64,000 nt of DNA from contig JAKEKT010000006.1 in NCBI GenBank assembly GCA_021495925.1, positions 248,001 to 312,000 of the forward strand. The letters are read 5' to 3'. A program made the position numbers and the translations under genes. The notes beneath the pieces are model-generated. The model did no database searches and was not told where the DNA came from. It was given only the letters and a program-made list of their open reading frames with translations. The DNA is from Diplodia intermedia (lineage: Eukaryota; Ascomycota; Dothideomycetes; Botryosphaeriales; Botryosphaeriaceae). Numbering within the stretch: position 1 is the first letter of the stretch; every line of letters begins with the position of its first letter. Positions 20,156-31,742 of the stretch are shown one piece after another.

Positions 20156-20765
20156 GTTCCGGCCGCGGCACCCGTTGCCGTGCTCCTTTGAAGTGAAGCC
20201 ATTGATTTTTAACCTTAGCGTAGGAACGACGGCAACTGACTTGGGTGCCACGCGACCCACGTGTCCGCCTGGCGCTTGGAGAATCCAGCATACGTCTTCG
20301 GATTTGGTGGCAGATCGGGGGATTGGGGTTACAGAGCGAGAGCGAGAGCGAGAGGGTGGTTCTGTTCGGGAAGACTGTATTATTCGACTCTTTTGCCATT
20401 GCTATGGCCGGTTGTGGCTGCAGCCGTAATGCATGCGTAGGGAACACAGCCAATTGTTCCTTTACCGACTACCAATACATCAATCTGACCAAATATCTGC
20501 GAAGTCGGTTTCGTTAATATTGCAACACTTAGTTACCATGGGGACTTGAAGGAGCCGTCGGGATGTCAGTATCATCACTTCCACCAAACATATGCGTCCG
20601 GATGTCTACTTCGACTCTACGCCTAGTGGTCGCAGTTACGTTTGCAATAATTCAGAAACCGACCTCATATCAGAGCACCCTGATCACCGTACTTGCATAT
20701 TCGCTACATATACCCGCCAACCCCGAACGCCTCATCATGCGATTTTCGTTTGATATCTCCCTCTC
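20156..20765. other. Convergent intergenic region
   Basis: These 610 bp lie between the 3' ends of the poly-Glu gene and the RING gene. A short (GAGAGC)n run lies at about 20337-20352. No gene is supported. Confidence 0.45.
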
Positions 20766-21586
20766 TCAAGCAAATTGATCGTCCCAATCCTCCTCGTCGT
20801 CATCCGGTGGAGGCGGGGCCTTCTTCTTGAGAAGGTCCTTCCGATCAAGCGGGCATGTGCTGTTCAGCTTCAACCAAGGACGAATGCAATCCAGATCGAA
20901 CCGATGCGCCGCATTGCAAGGGAGTTCCACAACAAGCGGATACGGATCTGCAGCAGAGAAAACACGCCGTCAGCAGCTCCTCCCTCCAAGCGCTTCGCCA
21001 GAAGACCAATCACTCACCGTCCAGGAACGGTAACCTGCAAATCGCACACTCATCGTCCTTCTTCAAGCTCTTCTTCGGCACGCGGTCCAGCTCGTCCAAG
21101 AAGCTGTCGGGCACGCCGTTGATCTCCTTGGGCGGGTTGTCGATCAGGGCCTGCAGCTGCTCGAACATGGGGTTGTCCGACTGGTCGCCGTCGTGGTCGG
21201 CGGCCATGACGACCAGGGCGTCGCGGAACATGGAGAAGAGGGCGATGACGTCGGTGGGGGTGGGCAGGGCGTGCGGGTTGTGGCGGGCGTGCGCCTCGTC
21301 GGACGTGTCGAGCTGCTCGAGCGCCGAGTAGAAGGTCGAGAGGTCCGGCCGCCGGCGCTGCTGCTCGTCGCCCGCCTTGGCCTCCTCGGGCGAGATGTTG
21401 TGTTCGACTATGCCATTGTCGCGTCAGCCCGGGAGTTCCGTGGTTGGAAAAATGACTAGAGCTCCGTTCGCGGAGCTGCGGCCAGAGCGGGTGGGTGAAG
21501 GACTGTTGTGGATTTGGGCATTCTCCTGTGCTGGGTAGATGCGCTGATGATGGATTCTGCAGACACGCACCTTCGTAGCCTGACAT
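20766..21586 (-). CDS. RING-type zinc finger protein, probable E3 ubiquitin ligase (195 aa)
   Basis: There are three exons: 21586-21571 (only 16 nt), 21407-21018 and 20947-20766 (introns 163 and 70 bp). The spliced start is MSGYEVEHNISPEEAK. The RING-like domain covers residues 126-170: Cys126-x2-Cys129, Cys146, His150, Cys156, Cys167. Asp153 and Asp170 stand where His/Cys ligands would be in a standard RING-H2, with the closing sequence LNSTCPLDRKDLL. Aspartate as the last ligand is known from Rbx1. The C-tail is Pro then acidic (PPPPDDDEEDWDDQFA). The family passes ubiquitin from E2 to substrate. The partner is unknown. The tiny first exon is easy to miss, but the donor and both junction phases agree. 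Confidence 0.88.
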
Positions 21587-21889
21587 TGTGAAGGAGTGCG
21601 GGTTGCGCGGGGAGAAGTGGGCGGGAGATGGGCGAAGCTGTTGTTAAGAAGCTCTCCAGCTGCTGCAGGCAGCTTCGGCCGCGTCCTTCCCCGCGGTGGC
21701 GCGCGGGCACGCGAGTCGCGGTCGGCGGTTCGGCAAGCCGACACGACGTCAGCCGCTCGCACCCGGAAACGGGGCCCAAGGAAGGTACACCTTTCTGCAT
21801 TCCTCGACCCACCCCCAACGACCCGTGTCCTATCCCCCGCTCTGCATGTCGCAGCATGCCGGTCGCCCTGACCTCGGGATTGCAACGCT
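21587..21889. promoter_or_regulatory. Divergent promoter region, RING gene / TAPT1-type gene
   Basis: These 303 bp lie between two start codons facing away from each other. They are GC-rich with no clear TATA box. Dual promoter activity is inferred from the layout. Confidence 0.45.
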
Positions 21890-24820
21890 ATGAACGGCCC
21901 CCAGGATCCTGAACAACAAGCCGAGTCCTTCCCGCCCTTCTCGCCGCCGCAGAACAGCCAGCTTCCCACGCCCGCTCTGTCTCCCAGCCAGACACAAATC
22001 TCCGCCGCGGAGGATGGCGCTGCCTCCGGCCTAGGCATATCCGCCGCTCCCGAAGGGGCTGTCGCGAACGGTCTCGCAAATGCGCCGGAGAAGAAGCAGG
22101 AAACAAACGGGGCGGAGAGGAGAGGGAGGTCACTGTCACATCGCCATGGCTCCATGTCAATGGATGGTGCTGTTTTGACTGGCTTGGATTCCAGAACGGA
22201 ACATCCGAAGCGGAAGAGCAGCGTGACTTCGCCCAACTCGCCTCGTGGTGACTCTGAGAAGGAGCGCATCTTGAAGCTTTCGCCGGCCCAGATACATGAG
22301 TTGACCTCGTCCCCAACATCTCTACCCCTGCGGCCAGTGGATGGTCCCATCGAGCCAATGCCAAAATTGGATGAAGCGCCGATGATACTTGAAAAGACTC
22401 ACTCGACAAGCCACTCTCGAGAATCAACATCTCCGCAAAAGTACACATCGCCGCCTGAATATAACGGAGAGCATCGAATGCGCAGCTTGTCAAAAACAAA
22501 GGATGTCTCTACCTACCCTGAGCCAAGCCATGCTAAATCCTCATCGCGGGAAACGAGGAGTAAACCCAGCATGTCACGGACTGTTTCCACTCCAATCATG
22601 CGCCGAAAACAGTCCAACAGGGGAACGCCATCCTTAGATCAGACCCAGCTAAAGTTCCGGCCAACCCCTTTGAACCTGGATGATAAGAGAGGGGACTCCA
22701 ATGGCGGCCTCAAGCCTTCTGCCATACAAGAGACCCCAATGCCTTCTCCAATGCCAGCGACTATTCCCTTGCCGCCATTGTCCATTCCTACCTACCTACA
22801 GCTGGAGCTTTCGTCGGATAAGCCTTCTCCACTGTACATTCATCGACCCGTGAACAGTGACTTCCCTTACGAGTCATCACGGATCAAATTCGAACGTCTC
22901 TTGAATTTCCTCATTCTACCCTTCGAGCTCGAGCAATCTCTAGGCTTTGGCGCCCTTGCCTGTCTTGATGCCTGGCTCTACACCTTTACCATCTTGCCTT
23001 TGCGCTTCCTCAAGGCTCTTTGGATCCTTGCCAAGTGGTGGGCCACGAATGCGTGGAAAGAAGTCCGTGGCATTGCCACTTTCATCTACCAAGGTGTGGG
23101 CAGAGTTTGGCAGCGAAGACATGGGATGGTAGAACATCCTGCTGGTAACGGCTCAATAGACGAAGTGACGCCACGCAAATCATCTTTCTCTCAAGCTTCA
23201 GACCCTCCCTCTGGGATTTCAAGTGGGAATAGCATTCCTATCATCAAGGAGCCACCGCCGTCACGGAGGCCCCCGAAGTCTTCCATCTACCGCCATCGCA
23301 GGCTCAAGTCTGTGCCTTCCACACTTCTTCCAAATCACAAAGCGGATATACTGAAAGGTTTGTTGGTGCTTGCAACCTGTGTCGTCCTTATGCGGTTCGA
23401 TGCGAGTAAAACATACCACAACATCAGAGGCCAGGCCGCGATCAAGCTGTACGTCATTTACAACGTCCTTGAAGTATGCGACCGCCTCTTCTCCGCACTA
23501 GGTCAAGACATCCTCGAGTGCCTTCTCTCGCGAGAGACTCTGGACCGGAACGCCGACGGCAGAAGCAAAGTCATCAGACCTTTCTGGATGTTCCTTCTGG
23601 CTCTGGCGTACACTTCTATCCACTCCACTGCCCTGTTTTACCAAGTCATCACGCTCAACGTCGCCGTCAACTCGTACTCCAATGCCCTCCTCACGCTCTT
23701 GATGTCCAACCAATTCGTCGAAATCAAGGGCACCGTGTTCAAGAAGTTTGAGAAGGAAAACCTCTTTCAGCTGACCTGTGCGGACATGGTCGAGCGGTTC
23801 CAGCTATGGCTCATGTTGATGATCATCGCCTGCCGCAACATCGTAGAGGTCGGCGGCCTGAGCATCCTCGGCGACATATCAGGCTCGTCCAGCGCGGGCC
23901 TGGGCGGCAACGGCACGACGGCGCCGTTCCGCAGCACCAGCATCATCCCCAAGAGCTTCACCATCTTCCCCAAGTGGACGGGGCAGGTGCTCGGGCCGTT
24001 CCTGCTCGTGCTCGGCAGCGAGATGCTCGTCGACTGGCTCAAGCACGCGTACATCACCAAGTTCAACAACACCAAGCCGGCCATCTACGGGCGCTTCCTC
24101 GACGTGCTGGCCAAGGACTACTACTCGAACGCCTTCTTCGACCAGAACCTCACCAAGCGGCTCGGGCTGCCCGTGCTCCCGCTCGCCTGCCTCTTCATCC
24201 GCGCCACCATCCAGACGTACCACATGTTCCTCGCCACCCACATGCCGCTGCCCATCGCGTCGCCCGCGACCAGCCTGTCCGTCGACAGCGGCGGCGGCGG
24301 GCAAGCGACAAGCTCATCATCGCCCGCGACGACGGCGGCCCTCGCCCACATCGACCACATCTTCCGGCGCGCCCTCGGCCGGTCGTCGTTCGGGGCGGGC
24401 GGCAACATGGCATCAGTACCATCGTCGCCCCATCACTCGTGGCAGCTCTGGTCGCTCGACGACGTCATCGCCTTCACGACCATGATCGTCGTCTTCCTGG
24501 TCGCGTACTTCGTGCTGCTGGCGTGCAAGCTGGTCCTGGGCATGGTGCTGCTGGGGTTCGCCCGCGCCCGGTACAAGGGCATGAAGGAGCGCGAGAAGAT
24601 GGTGACGACGACGGACGGCCGCCGCGTCGGCGGCTGGGGCGTCGTCGAGGTCGAGGACGACAAGAAGCGGTGGATCTACGCGGATGATCCGGACGGCCTC
24701 CGCGCGCTGCGGGAGCGCGAGGCTAAGGCGCGCGAGAAGGAGGGGAAGGAGGCGAGGGGCGCGGATGGGAAGTTGGAGGGGACGAGCAGGTATAGTATGG
24801 TTGCGAAGAGGATTTGGTAG
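21890..24820 (+). CDS. TAPT1/Emp65-family ER membrane protein (DUF747)
   Basis: This is a single exon of 976 aa. The first 300 residues are Ser/Pro-rich and disordered. The family region then begins with YESSRIKFERLLNFLILPFELEQSLGFG and FTILPLRFLKALW, followed by DILKGLLVLATCVVLMRFDASKTYHNIRGQ, KLYVIYNVLEVCDRL, IHSTALFYQVITLNVAVNSYSNALLTLLMSNQFVEIKG and FERF-like VERFQLWLMLMIIACRN. These are the marks of yeast Emp65 and animal TAPT1. Emp65 works with Slp1 in protecting soluble ER proteins from degradation. At least six membrane segments are apparent, the last near residue 870 (FTTMIVVFLVAYFVLLACKLVLGMVLLGF), and the tail is charged. The protein is longer than animal members because of the N-tail and a Ser/Gly insert near residue 800. 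Confidence 0.92.
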   Translation: MNGPQDPEQQAESFPPFSPPQNSQLPTPALSPSQTQISAAEDGAASGLGISAAPEGAVANGLANAPEKKQETNGAERRGRSLSHRHGSMSMDGAVLTGLDSRTEHPKRKSSVTSPNSPRGDSEKERILKLSPAQIHELTSSPTSLPLRPVDGPIEPMPKLDEAPMILEKTHSTSHSRESTSPQKYTSPPEYNGEHRMRSLSKTKDVSTYPEPSHAKSSSRETRSKPSMSRTVSTPIMRRKQSNRGTPSLDQTQLKFRPTPLNLDDKRGDSNGGLKPSAIQETPMPSPMPATIPLPPLSIPTYLQLELSSDKPSPLYIHRPVNSDFPYESSRIKFERLLNFLILPFELEQSLGFGALACLDAWLYTFTILPLRFLKALWILAKWWATNAWKEVRGIATFIYQGVGRVWQRRHGMVEHPAGNGSIDEVTPRKSSFSQASDPPSGISSGNSIPIIKEPPPSRRPPKSSIYRHRRLKSVPSTLLPNHKADILKGLLVLATCVVLMRFDASKTYHNIRGQAAIKLYVIYNVLEVCDRLFSALGQDILECLLSRETLDRNADGRSKVIRPFWMFLLALAYTSIHSTALFYQVITLNVAVNSYSNALLTLLMSNQFVEIKGTVFKKFEKENLFQLTCADMVERFQLWLMLMIIACRNIVEVGGLSILGDISGSSSAGLGGNGTTAPFRSTSIIPKSFTIFPKWTGQVLGPFLLVLGSEMLVDWLKHAYITKFNNTKPAIYGRFLDVLAKDYYSNAFFDQNLTKRLGLPVLPLACLFIRATIQTYHMFLATHMPLPIASPATSLSVDSGGGGQATSSSSPATTAALAHIDHIFRRALGRSSFGAGGNMASVPSSPHHSWQLWSLDDVIAFTTMIVVFLVAYFVLLACKLVLGMVLLGFARARYKGMKEREKMVTTTDGRRVGGWGVVEVEDDKKRWIYADDPDGLRALREREAKAREKEGKEARGADGKLEGTSRYSMVAKRIW

Positions 24821-26940
24821 TAGGTGGTTGCGTGTGGGGGGTTGACGGGCGGGAGGTAGTAATGATGGGTTTTTTTTTCTTCTTGGATTTTTCGTTGCCG
24901 CTGCTGCCGAAGTTGATGCTGTGTTGTTGTTGTGCGGGTTTTGGTGTGCATATCCGAGGTGCGGTGCCACCCCTTCGCAACACTTGGTGGATGGCCCGCA
25001 TACCTCCTCCGTTGCTCCATCGTAGCAACACCATGGCGTCATACCCGCCCGCCTTACCGCTCGCTTCACTTGAACGTTGTCAACTCACGCTTATGCCGAA
25101 AACGACTGTACTGCGGTGACGACGTCAGCCGCGGGGCTACATGTCAATATTCGTCTCCGAGTACATCCATTGGCCGAAAACGACAGTGATGGAGTTTGAA
25201 AGTATATCGCGAACCAGACCTCCGTTCATGCGAATTCCTTATCTGGATGGGTAGTCCACCACGGAGGCGGGCCTGAAGATAGGCCGTCAGTGAAACGTCA
25301 AGGCCCCCTCCATGGCTCTCTCTTCGGCTCGTACCGAGAAGCCCTACCCTGTACGACGAAGCTCCCTACTCGAGGTTTTTCCCTTCCCCCCTGCGGCTTT
25401 GTCTCCACGCCCGCCATCCGAACGGGAAAAGAAGTCGACCAGTCAAAGAAGGCCACACGCGACACAACAACGCCGCTGCTCACCGGTAGACGGTTCGTCA
25501 TTACTGCCCAGGATGATCGTTGGGCACCGCCACTCGACCGTAACAGCAGGTAGCCCTCCCTCCTCCCTCCTCCCTCCTCCCCCCTCCCCTAGTCACTCCC
25601 GGTCGCCTCCCCCCGCCCCTCTTTCCTCTCCACCCAACCTCCCCCATTTCGTCCCTTTTTCCCTTGGCCCGAGGATGGGATTTTGCGCCATGCCGAACTT
25701 CCCCACCGCCGCCGCGGTAAACCGCCTCCCTGCTATGAGGGGGGCTCCCGCCGTCCGACGGCCCGAGCAGCCCTGAGTCCCCGTGCTCTAGGTATGGCTT
25801 GCCTTCGTCAAGCGGGAAGCTTATCGAAGCTTGTTTTTTCTTCTCTGCCAACGGAAATAATGCACACACCCAGCCGCGGCGCCCGTTACACTTGACCGGT
25901 GTTTGGATCATCGTAACGAGATGATTGGGGAAGCGAACGAGCGAGCGAGTGAGGAGATGAGTGGGAGGAGGGTCGGACGGGCGTACCGTGCCTTTTTATT
26001 GGATGCAACACAATGCCCGTCGTTCGTGTGTATTTTGAGTGGGTGATGGGCAGGGAAAGTTTTTTTTTCGAGGTCCTTTCGGTGACCGGGGGGTTTAGGG
26101 CAGTGGGATGGCATGCCTGACGATCTGGATCGATGAGTGACGGCGGCTGATCTGAGCGCCGGGGGGAGGAAGGTTGGATGGTTTGGAAGTGTTCTGGATC
26201 GGGATGGGGGAGGGGACTTTGCTCGCTCGGAGATAGCTCGGGTGGGTGTGGCTGTCGAGTGGTGATGCTAGGAGGGAAGCTTGGGGAGATTGGGATGGGA
26301 TGGGTGGGGCTGTTTGGCTTTGGTTGTTTGTGGGAAAAGGAGACGTGGTCTGAGTATGATGGTGGTGGTGGTGGGAGGAGGATCCGAGAGCGCAGGCGTG
26401 CCGGCCTGGGTGTTGACATGTTGGCCCTACCGGCCTGAACAGTCTGAGGGCGCTAACCATACCTTGGTAAGTTACAGTGTCCATTCACAAGATGCCCGTT
26501 TGCCGTGGTACGACTGTATCTGACCATGAGCCCACAACACCTGCTGGATTCTAATTGCTACGACTATGATGAAGAATCACGTGCGGTTGCGGCCATGACT
26601 TCCTGGCCTCAAGTTATTTGCATCTACGTCATTGTTGAAACCCTAGGTACTCAACAGCCGCACGCAAACACCCGACCCGACACCATAGGACGGAGCTCAT
26701 GGTCTGCGCAACCACCTTCAAGGCCTGGGGGCTGTGTTTTGAGGCTATGCGCGTGGTGGCACTTGATTCGCTATCTTGTGGTAACACTGCAGGAGGCGTA
26801 GTGAGCTGCGCAAGGCTGAGCCGCGAAATGCGCTCCCCTCTTGAAATTCAGTCTAGCCTCTCTTCCTCCTCCTCTCCTCTTTCTTCTTCTGTATCTTTGT
26901 TTCCATTTTGCAGTCGTTGTCTCTCACATCGTTCACTTGG
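24821..26940. other. 2.1-kb region without a supported gene
   Basis: Between the TAPT1-type gene and the ankyrin-type gene the sequence is GC-rich in patches, with runs of CCT, CCC and GGT. Open frames on both strands (for example 25312-25776 plus, 25886-26419 minus) give only Pro/Ser/His-rich translations of simple repeats. No tRNA, transposon or splice-linked coding series was found. It may hold UTRs, a promoter or an untranslated transcript. Confidence 0.5.
25554..25590 (+). repeat. TCC/CCCT pyrimidine repeat
   Basis: Repeated CTCC units form a strand-asymmetric polypyrimidine tract of about 37 bp in a non-coding stretch. Confidence 0.8.
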
Positions 26941-29840
26941 ATGGAGGCCGTCGGCGGCGGAGCGAGCGCGCTCGCATTCATCGGCATCGCCCTCAAATCC
27001 ACCGAGGCCATCTACAAGACCATATCAGGCATCAAGGATGCCCCTGATAAGGTTGAGAGACTCTTGTCTGCGGTTGACGATCTGCGATCAATCCTGAAAC
27101 AGCTTTCCGGCCTTTTCGCGCCACCATTTGCCGCTCAGACCTTCAACGACTTCGATGCGGCGATCCAGAAGTGTAACGAATACCTAGCCTCACTTGCCAA
27201 GAAGCTTTCGCTACTACACAAGATAGATGGTGATGGGAAATGGAAGTCCACCTGGAAAAGGATAAATGCTGTTTTGAAGAAGGAAGATATCCAGGAGATG
27301 TGGACAACGGTGCATCACCATGTCACTGTTCTTGGTGTATACGTAGGGGTCCTTCAGAGGTAAAACACTGTCTCCTCGGTAATTGTATATTCGGCCGCTT
27401 TCATGCTTACACTACTACCTAGCTCTTCTGTGGCTCGTCAGACGCAAAGCATTTTCGCTCTTGAGCAAGCGTTCCAAACCAACACCAACCACGTCAGCTC
27501 CAACACCCAAACCCTGGAAGCACAAGCCAGTTTGATCTCATCTTTGGATGGACGCTTACGACTTCTTGAGAGCCATTCATCGGCTGCGCAGCAGACAGCC
27601 GAACAGGCACTGGGTGTGCTCGGCCAAAAGATCGATGCCATGCCATCCCTATCCGAGAACCAGTTCGAGGTCATCAAAAGCATGCTGGACCAGCTGTCCA
27701 TCCAACAAATGGAGAGAACTGTCGTCGAGCAATGCCGAGCCTCATCACAGTCCTCTTCGACTGCTCCGGGGTCTTACCAAGATTCCGACTCCAACGCTCA
27801 TTCCAGTTCCAGTGCCAGCTCCACCTCCGGCTCAACCATGGCAGCGCATTCCTTTGATATCCTCTCGTCCATTACAAGACTGTGCGGACTTGTGGACGCC
27901 AAAGAGAAAACGGTTGGCTCGGCCGAGGCGGTGGGAATCATCGAAGACCTTGAAGTTCTGTTAAACACTATTCAGGACGCACCGGCCTCTGTTGCGGGAG
28001 AGAAACGCAACATGGATGATGAGACAGCTATCGCGAGGTCCGACATCAAGAGGGCCAAAGGCATGCTGAACTCAACTTACCACGTGAAAGTCAACAATGA
28101 GAGTAAGTTTCCGACCCACGTTGCTCCACAGTAGCTCAAATGAGGCAGAACGCATTCTTCGGGCGCGAGACCCGACCAAATCCGTCGACAAGAGAACATC
28201 CAAAGCCGTGACAACAAACGATGGCACTTTGCTCCTACGCACTCGCACTAGATTCGAGAACGATGCATCCATGGATGAGAGAATACTGGAGTTTGCCGCC
28301 AATCTGACCTTTATGTCTTCTCGTCCAGAAATAAGGATGAAGATATCCGCATGCTTTTATCAGCGAATGCTGTCAGAAGGCAGCTATCTCGTCGTCCCGC
28401 CGATGCTCTCCGTTCACGCCATGATCCCCGACGACTCGGACATCTTCAAGTTGATCAAGAATGACAATCTCCGAGGAGTAGTGGAACTTTTGGAGCAAGG
28501 AAGGGCATCCCTCAGGGATTGCGACACGAAAGGCCGGTCGTTGCTAAGTATAAGTGACCATTGCGAGCAGAAGCATGGCCAGGTCGACTTCTATAAATTT
28601 CGCCATCGAAGTCCCCTAGTATACGTGTCTCTAACGAATTTAGTATGCGAGTTACGCTAAATCGGCTGGCATATGTCAGTTCTTGGTGGAGCGTGGCGCT
28701 GACGTTGACGCCTTGGAGGTTCTTATCAGTGACCCTTATGGAAGTGGTTGGGGCACTCTCGTGTAAGGCGTTGAGAATTACCAAAACCTCTTATAATCAT
28801 CAAGCTAACATGTGTACAGGCCCCCTCTTTTGCAAACTGCAAATTTTTGGTCGAAATACCCTGATCGTTCGCCTTATGACTGTGAACGAATACTTGTAGA
28901 CGCTGGGGCTGATCTCCAACTGCGAGGGAAAGGAATGGGTAAAATTGGTCATATCACTCCGTTTCTGTATTTACTCGAGAAAAAAAACGTGAGTCTCTAC
29001 AATAGCTTGGTCTGTGCATAGCTAAAGTAAACATAGGAAAATCTGCCTCCACTTTTGGATCTCAGTCACGAATTCGTAGACGTCGAACAACGCGACCATC
29101 TAGGTGGAACAGCACTACACAATTTCGTTATGCACAACTGCACGTCGTACAGCCCGAACTTCATAGCCGGTCTCAGGTCCCTAAAATCTCTAGGTGCTGA
29201 TTTCAACGCTAAAGGTTTTCGAAATGGACGGACAGCGTTACACTTTTGTGCGAGACTGTTTCTACATGACTACGATGCACGTTTTCAGTGGCGGTGGAGA
29301 GATATCGTGGAAGTGCTACGAGGACTGATTGATAATGGTACGGCCGTAGACGCGGTCGACGCAGACAACAAAACAGCTGTAGAAGAGAGCTGCTCAGTCA
29401 ATTTTGACCGTCTTGGTTACTCAGACAGGTCACTCCGTCCTAAGCTATGGCGCGAAGTCCTCGAAAGTACTGGGCACGATCCATCACAACATAAAGTCCT
29501 GGTAGACGCGTTCCCAGGCCTACGAGCAGATGCCAATACTTCAACCACATACCTCGACGAACCTATGGAAAGCAGCTCAAAGAATATCCCCGACTACGTA
29601 TATACCGACAGCGGCGATGGCCTCTGTTTCGACGAGTACAGCAGCGACGACGCCGAGACCGAGGATAGCGCCTCTGGCAGTTCCGAAGCATCACTGGACC
29701 CTGATCCCAGCTCCTCCGCCGAGGCACGGACTTCCGAACCGTCTTCCCCGACTGCTGCCGCAAGAGTCCAAGCTCCGGCTGGCACCTTCTGGGACGTCAT
29801 CGACTACGCCGTCGAGGAAGAGGGCAATCCATGGGCGTGA
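26941..29840 (+). CDS. Ankyrin-type protein with fungal N-terminal helical domain (model about 874 aa)
   Basis: The model has exons 26941-27359, 27423-28102, 28149-28582, 28644-28762, 28820-28988 and 29037-29840. The N-terminus (MEAVGGGASALAFIGIALKS, then KVERLLSAVDDLRSILKQL) is the helical leader found on fungal NLR-like and ankyrin proteins. A Ser-rich linker follows (about residues 255-290). The C half has ankyrin-like units: FKLIKNDNLRGVVELLEQGR, AGICQFLVERGADVDALE, CERILVDAGADLQLRGKG, GGTALHNFV and GRTALHFCARLF. The tail is acidic. Introns 1, 4 and 5 have good sites. Intron 2 was placed by frame (GTAAGT to GGCAG, 46 bp). Intron 3 needs a weak GTCGAC donor at 28583. The better GTATAA donor at 28548 breaks the frame. 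The gene could therefore be damaged here. The role (sensor or scaffold) is inferred. Confidence 0.7.
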
Positions 29841-31649
29841 GCAGGGGCAGATTGCAGGAGGGAGTCGGAGATAAGCGACGGCGTTCCGGCGCACCAGGTT
29901 GAGCTGTCGGTTTCAGTATAGGCACTGTGCACCGGGTACCCAGCTATAAACGTGCTGTATCCATCTCCTATACCATAGACGAGTCCCGACTATTCTGCAG
30001 CACAGACCCGCCAGCCGAGGCTCTCGTGCGTACGAAAAGTAGTGGCCGCAACTGCAGATCGCTCTCTGGCCGGAGTGTCTCGATCCCTGTTGACTGCCCT
30101 ACATACGAGGGCCGCTGTCACCGAATCATGTAACGTCCATTCCAGTCATCACGACAAGTGGAGAGCGTGACGGCACACGGCCTGACTAAACTTCCTCAGT
30201 CCCGAAGCCGCGGCCCTTCCCGTCGGCCGTTCCCCCATAGTCGGTTCTATGTCCGTGTCGTAGCACCTCTTCCCGTCCTGTAGATCCGTCCCGTGAGGCG
30301 TGGCATCCACGAGACTGCAACAGGCCGTTTGCACCGAACCGCCATCCTTCGCCGCGGAAACATTTCCGCACGCCGCCCGCTCCCATCAAGCCGACGCCCA
30401 AATCTCGCTTTCCGTCTCGAGGACCCCATCCAGAACAAAGAAGGAAACGGAGACACCTCCGGCGCTATATTGGGAGGGGGGCGCAGCCTCGCGTTACGGG
30501 GCCAATACTCCGCAACGGCAGAAGAGGTGAAATCGGAAATCGACGACCATGGTCGGTAATTTGCAACGAGTCGGCAAAGTTGACGCAGCAACTCTTCTTC
30601 CCACAGCCAATCCCGTCCAGCTGATGCGGATGACGATGCCCGCATCGGACCGCGATCCTTCAGCGCGGGTCCATGACCTAGACCGAGAGCACACGTGCAT
30701 CCACGCCGCGCGCGCCCGGCGCTAGAGAACAACACACACCTTGCTTCTCAACCCCCCAGAAAATTTTCAGAACTAAGAAAGGGCGGATGTGCGAGGTGGT
30801 GATCAAACAACACCATCACACTGCTAACCGCCTAGCCTGCCAGAAAACCGCCAGAAAAGGGCCGAAGCAGATCAGTAGTAGTCGTAGCGAGATGGGGACA
30901 GGAGGGCGAGTATTGGTACACTCTCCCCCTTCGGCAGGAGGAAGGCAGGAAAAAGAAAAAAGAAGACAAAGAAAACAGCGGTTGGCTGGTCGGTCCCCCT
31001 TCGTTCCGTTTCGCCCGGCGCAGGTATGCAACAACATAAAACCCCGAGCATTTCCATACACAAATTGTCATCATCATCATCACCCGTCCAATTGGGAGGA
31101 AGGGAGAAAATCGCTCTTTCCCTCTCTCTCTCAGCATTATGGCTGCGCCTCCCCCGCCTCACTTTCCGGCCCGTCGTTTTCCACCTCCTGTCCTCTGTTT
31201 TCTCGATCGAATACATGTATGTACGTACCTGCAATATGCAAAGATCACTCCACCCCGCGGCGGCTGCTGCTCCTGCTGCTGCCGCCGCTGAACGCCGTAA
31301 CCGCCGACATTTCCCCAACCACCACTCACACCCTCACCCTCACCATCACTCTCACACACACCTACCCACACGCTTAACGCGCGGACCAATGAGAAACCGC
31401 GCTGCTGTCACTGCTGCAGCCGCCCCCACGTGCAAAAGTCGCGATCGCGCCCGGCCAATCGTGACTCCAAACACAAAACAGCCGCGCCCGACTACCGTCC
31501 GGCTATCGTAGACTACTACTGAACAGCACCCAACTTGTTTAATAAAAAAGTAAGCAAGCAAGCCATCGGCCTACTAACTACCTACCTAGTCGGTCGGGGG
31601 AGGGGGGGCTCGTGTCGGTCGCACATCGGCGGCGGGCAAGGTTTTGCTG

Positions 31650-31684
31650 CGACGACGGCGACGACGACGGCGACGACGACGACC
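31650..31684 (+). repeat. GAC/GGC trinucleotide repeat
   Basis: An array of GACGACGGC-type units covers about 35 bp in non-coding DNA. Confidence 0.85.
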
Positions 31685-31694
31685 TAGACAAACG

Positions 31695-31742
31695 CCCGCG
31701 TGCGTGCGTGCCCGCGTGTGCCCGCGTGCCCGCGTGCCCGCC
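31695..31742 (+). repeat. CCCGCGTG / GCGTG minisatellite
   Basis: Repeated GCGTG and CCCGCGTG words occur here (at least six GCGTG). Together with the preceding array they form about 90 bp of nearly pure GC-rich repeat. Confidence 0.8.

Noticed and set aside
18962..20260. A 432-codon minus-strand frame over the poly-Glu gene
   Set aside because: It is made largely of Leu/Arg repeats antisense to GAG and AGC tracts. Only its left end overlaps a credible spliced gene, in a different frame.
25312..26419. Pro/Ser-rich frames on both strands between the TAPT1-type and ankyrin-type genes
   Set aside because: They are translations of simple repeats with no domain and no conserved splice structure.
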